Source: Pseudophaeobacter profundi (lineage in GTDB: Bacteria; Pseudomonadota; Alphaproteobacteria; Rhodobacterales; Rhodobacteraceae). From it: 64,000 nucleotides of DNA. The translations under genes were made by a program, and so were the position numbers. Positions 62,317-64,000 of the stretch are shown piece by piece (position 1 is the first letter of the stretch; every line of letters begins with the position of its first letter). The notes under the pieces were generated by a model, which ran no database searches, was not told where the DNA came from, and saw only the letters and a program-made list of their open reading frames with translations. Where the stretch lies: contig NZ_JARJEF010000010.1 of NCBI RefSeq assembly GCF_029697505.1, positions 100,216-164,215 of the forward strand, in the 5' to 3' direction.

Positions 62317-64000
62317 ATGCAGGGTTTGAGATCTCTCAAGATTGCCTTCAAGTTGCCACTGTTCGTGGTTGGCTTTGGTGCGCTGCTTACAGCTATTATC
62401 GTTACGATCAGTACCGTCAATTTTCAAAAAAGCGCCTTTAACCAGGCAGAAAATCAGTTCGAATCCTTGATTGCTGGACGTAAAACGGCGCTGGGATCGC
62501 TGTTTCGTGGCATCAGTGCGGATCTGATGACACTGGCGGCAAATCCGTCAACTGCAACGGCGCTGCAACGGCTCTCAGCCGCCTGGAGCAATCTGGGCAC
62601 CGAGGCCTCTGATGTGGCGCGCGCAGCCTATATTACTGATAACCCATTCCCGGCAGGCGAGCGACATAATCTGGATCGTGGGAAACAGACGATTCCCTAC
62701 AATATCCATCATTCCAAGTTTCATCCGGCCTTTCGCACTCTGCTGACGGCCAAGGGGTATTATGACGCCTTCCTGATCAGTATGCCTGGAGATGTGGTCT
62801 ATAGCGTTTTCAAAGAAGACGACTATGGCACCAACCTTATGACCGGACCCTATAAGGATTCGGATCTGGGCAATCTGTTCCGGGCTGCGTTGGACGCTGC
62901 AGAAGGTGAAGTCATCTATTCTGACATCCGCCCCTATGGCCCCAGCGACGACATGCCTTCGGCGTTTGTGGCCACCAAGATCGTGTCGAACTCTGGCCAA
63001 ACCGTTGGTGTTGTCATCTTACAGATGCCGGTTGGTCTCATCGATGGCATTATGAATGATGCAAAAGGGATCGGTGAAACGGCCGAAGTTTTCCTGGTTG
63101 GGGATGACTTCAGGGCGCGCTCTACCTCTCGGTTTGAAGGCGGCCATGCAATTCTGGATCCGCTGCCCACCAGGTCCTTCCTGACAGAGGCCCTGGCAGA
63201 GCGCGGCACCTTTACCACGGATGCAACTGGCCTGCGTGGTCAGCAGGTCGCCGCCTATGCTGAACATATCCAAATGTTGGGCACCAATTGGGCGATTGGT
63301 ATTGAACAAGACAGAGACGAGCTGCTGGCTCCTGTGGTGCATGATCGCAATATCCTGTTGCTCGCATCCCTTGCCGGCGCTGCTGTCATGTCGATCCTGG
63401 GCTGGCTCTTTGCTGGCACCATCACTCGACCGCTGGACCGGATCTGCCGCAGCATGGAGGCGGTCTCTTCAGGTAACCTGAATACCGATGTGCCAGAGGC
63501 AGGTCGCGGTGATGAAATCGGGGCGATCGGAAAAACCTTGGTCAGCATGCAGGAAGATCTGCAACAGGCCAGAATCGCGGAAGAACAGCGCGCCGAATTG
63601 CAGCAGCAACAACAGATTGTTGTCGAAAACCTGAGTGCCGGCCTCGTGCGGCTGTCCGAAGGTGATTTTTCGCAACCGATTGAACAGGCCTTCTCGGGGG
63701 AGCACGAGAAGTTGCGCCAGAACTACAATCAGACGATAGACACGCTTAGCGGCACTGTTTCTCAGGTGATCGAGGCCTCTGGTTCCATTCGCAACGGAGC
63801 CGCCGAAATCAGCCGTGCATCGGATGATCTGTCGCATCGTACCGAAAGCCAGGCGGCGACGCTGGAAGAAACCGCCGCTGCGATGGACGAGCTGACCGCA
63901 AGCGTCAAATCGGCCGCCGAAGGGGCGCGCAGCGTCGAGGCGACGATGGAGGCAGCCAAGAAAGAGGCAGAGATCAGCGGCGAGGTGGTGCAGAGCGCGG
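62317..64000 (+). CDS. Methyl-accepting chemotaxis protein (partial, C-terminus off the right edge)
   Basis: The gene begins at ATG 62317 with AGGAG 6 bases upstream and is open at the right edge; 561 residues are present. An N-terminal membrane helix (about 10-30) is followed by a large periplasmic dCache-like sensor (YYDAFLISMPGDVVYSVFKED, EVFLVGDDFRARS), a second helix (about 345-370), a HAMP domain (TRPLDRICRSMEAVSSGNLNT), a second HAMP-like segment (SAGLVRLSEGDFSQP) and the start of the signalling coiled coil (SHRTESQAATLEETAAAMDELTA). It should feed the adjacent CheA and CheW. The ligand is unknown. Confidence 0.93.
   Translation, partial: MQGLRSLKIAFKLPLFVVGFGALLTAIIVTISTVNFQKSAFNQAENQFESLIAGRKTALGSLFRGISADLMTLAANPSTATALQRLSAAWSNLGTEASDVARAAYITDNPFPAGERHNLDRGKQTIPYNIHHSKFHPAFRTLLTAKGYYDAFLISMPGDVVYSVFKEDDYGTNLMTGPYKDSDLGNLFRAALDAAEGEVIYSDIRPYGPSDDMPSAFVATKIVSNSGQTVGVVILQMPVGLIDGIMNDAKGIGETAEVFLVGDDFRARSTSRFEGGHAILDPLPTRSFLTEALAERGTFTTDATGLRGQQVAAYAEHIQMLGTNWAIGIEQDRDELLAPVVHDRNILLLASLAGAAVMSILGWLFAGTITRPLDRICRSMEAVSSGNLNTDVPEAGRGDEIGAIGKTLVSMQEDLQQARIAEEQRAELQQQQQIVVENLSAGLVRLSEGDFSQPIEQAFSGEHEKLRQNYNQTIDTLSGTVSQVIEASGSIRNGAAEISRASDDLSHRTESQAATLEETAAAMDELTASVKSAAEGARSVEATMEAAKKEAEISGEVVQSA

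Overview
The window looks like part of an extrachromosomal replicon (chromid or megaplasmid) of a marine alphaproteobacterium, most likely a roseobacter (Rhodobacterales). The reasons are a DnaA-like plasmid initiator next to a parAB pair (11.8-15.6 kb), GC-rich coding sequence with dense ATGA overlaps, and the gene families present. The species cannot be fixed from the sequence alone.

Layout: (1) 1-2716, minus strand: a PhnD-type periplasmic binding protein followed 18 bases later by a membrane hybrid histidine kinase that runs off the left edge. (2) 2942-6973: one very large gene that joins two rhodanese domains, a YidC/Oxa1-like membrane domain and a phosphoenolpyruvate-synthase-like catalytic and mobile domain. 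(3) 7098-11609: an RpiR-type regulator converging on a three-gene minus-strand operon (aminotransferase, ThDP decarboxylase, dimethylargininase) that fits the arginine transaminase route. The operon has a promoter overlapped by a perfect 10-bp inverted repeat. (4) 11.8-17 kb: the replication and partition module. It has a DnaA-like initiator, an origin candidate with four iteron-like TATTGGGGGACA sites and one DnaA box, parA, parB, and five 16-bp TGTCCC..GGGACA palindromes that I propose as the centromere.

(5) 15.8-56.8 kb: a type VI secretion island. The core is tssA, tssB, tssC, hcp, tagJ, tssE, tssF, tssG, clpV, then a NaChBac-type voltage-gated sodium channel, a TssB-linker-TssC fusion, vgrG, an unknown gene, PAAR, fha, tssK, tssL, tssM, tagF, pppA, with convergent ppkA. 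No tssJ lipoprotein is visible. Around the core lie a YceI-OmpA protein, two caspase-like proteins (one with a C-terminal CxxCH motif), an ExbB-ExbD-ExbD-TonB-like energy module whose TonB-like protein resembles the PpkA C-terminus, an OmpA protein, an M15 peptidoglycan peptidase and three unknown genes. The kinase, phosphatase and FHA protein suggest phosphorylation control of firing. The ion channel, the proton-motive-force module and the fused sheath protein are not part of the canonical T6SS and are the best candidates for something undescribed.

(6) 56.9-64.0 kb: a chemosensory operon on the minus strand (STAS protein, cheY, cheA, cheW, cheR, cheY, small unknown) and a divergent methyl-accepting chemotaxis protein cut by the right edge. 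No cheB or cheD is present in the window.
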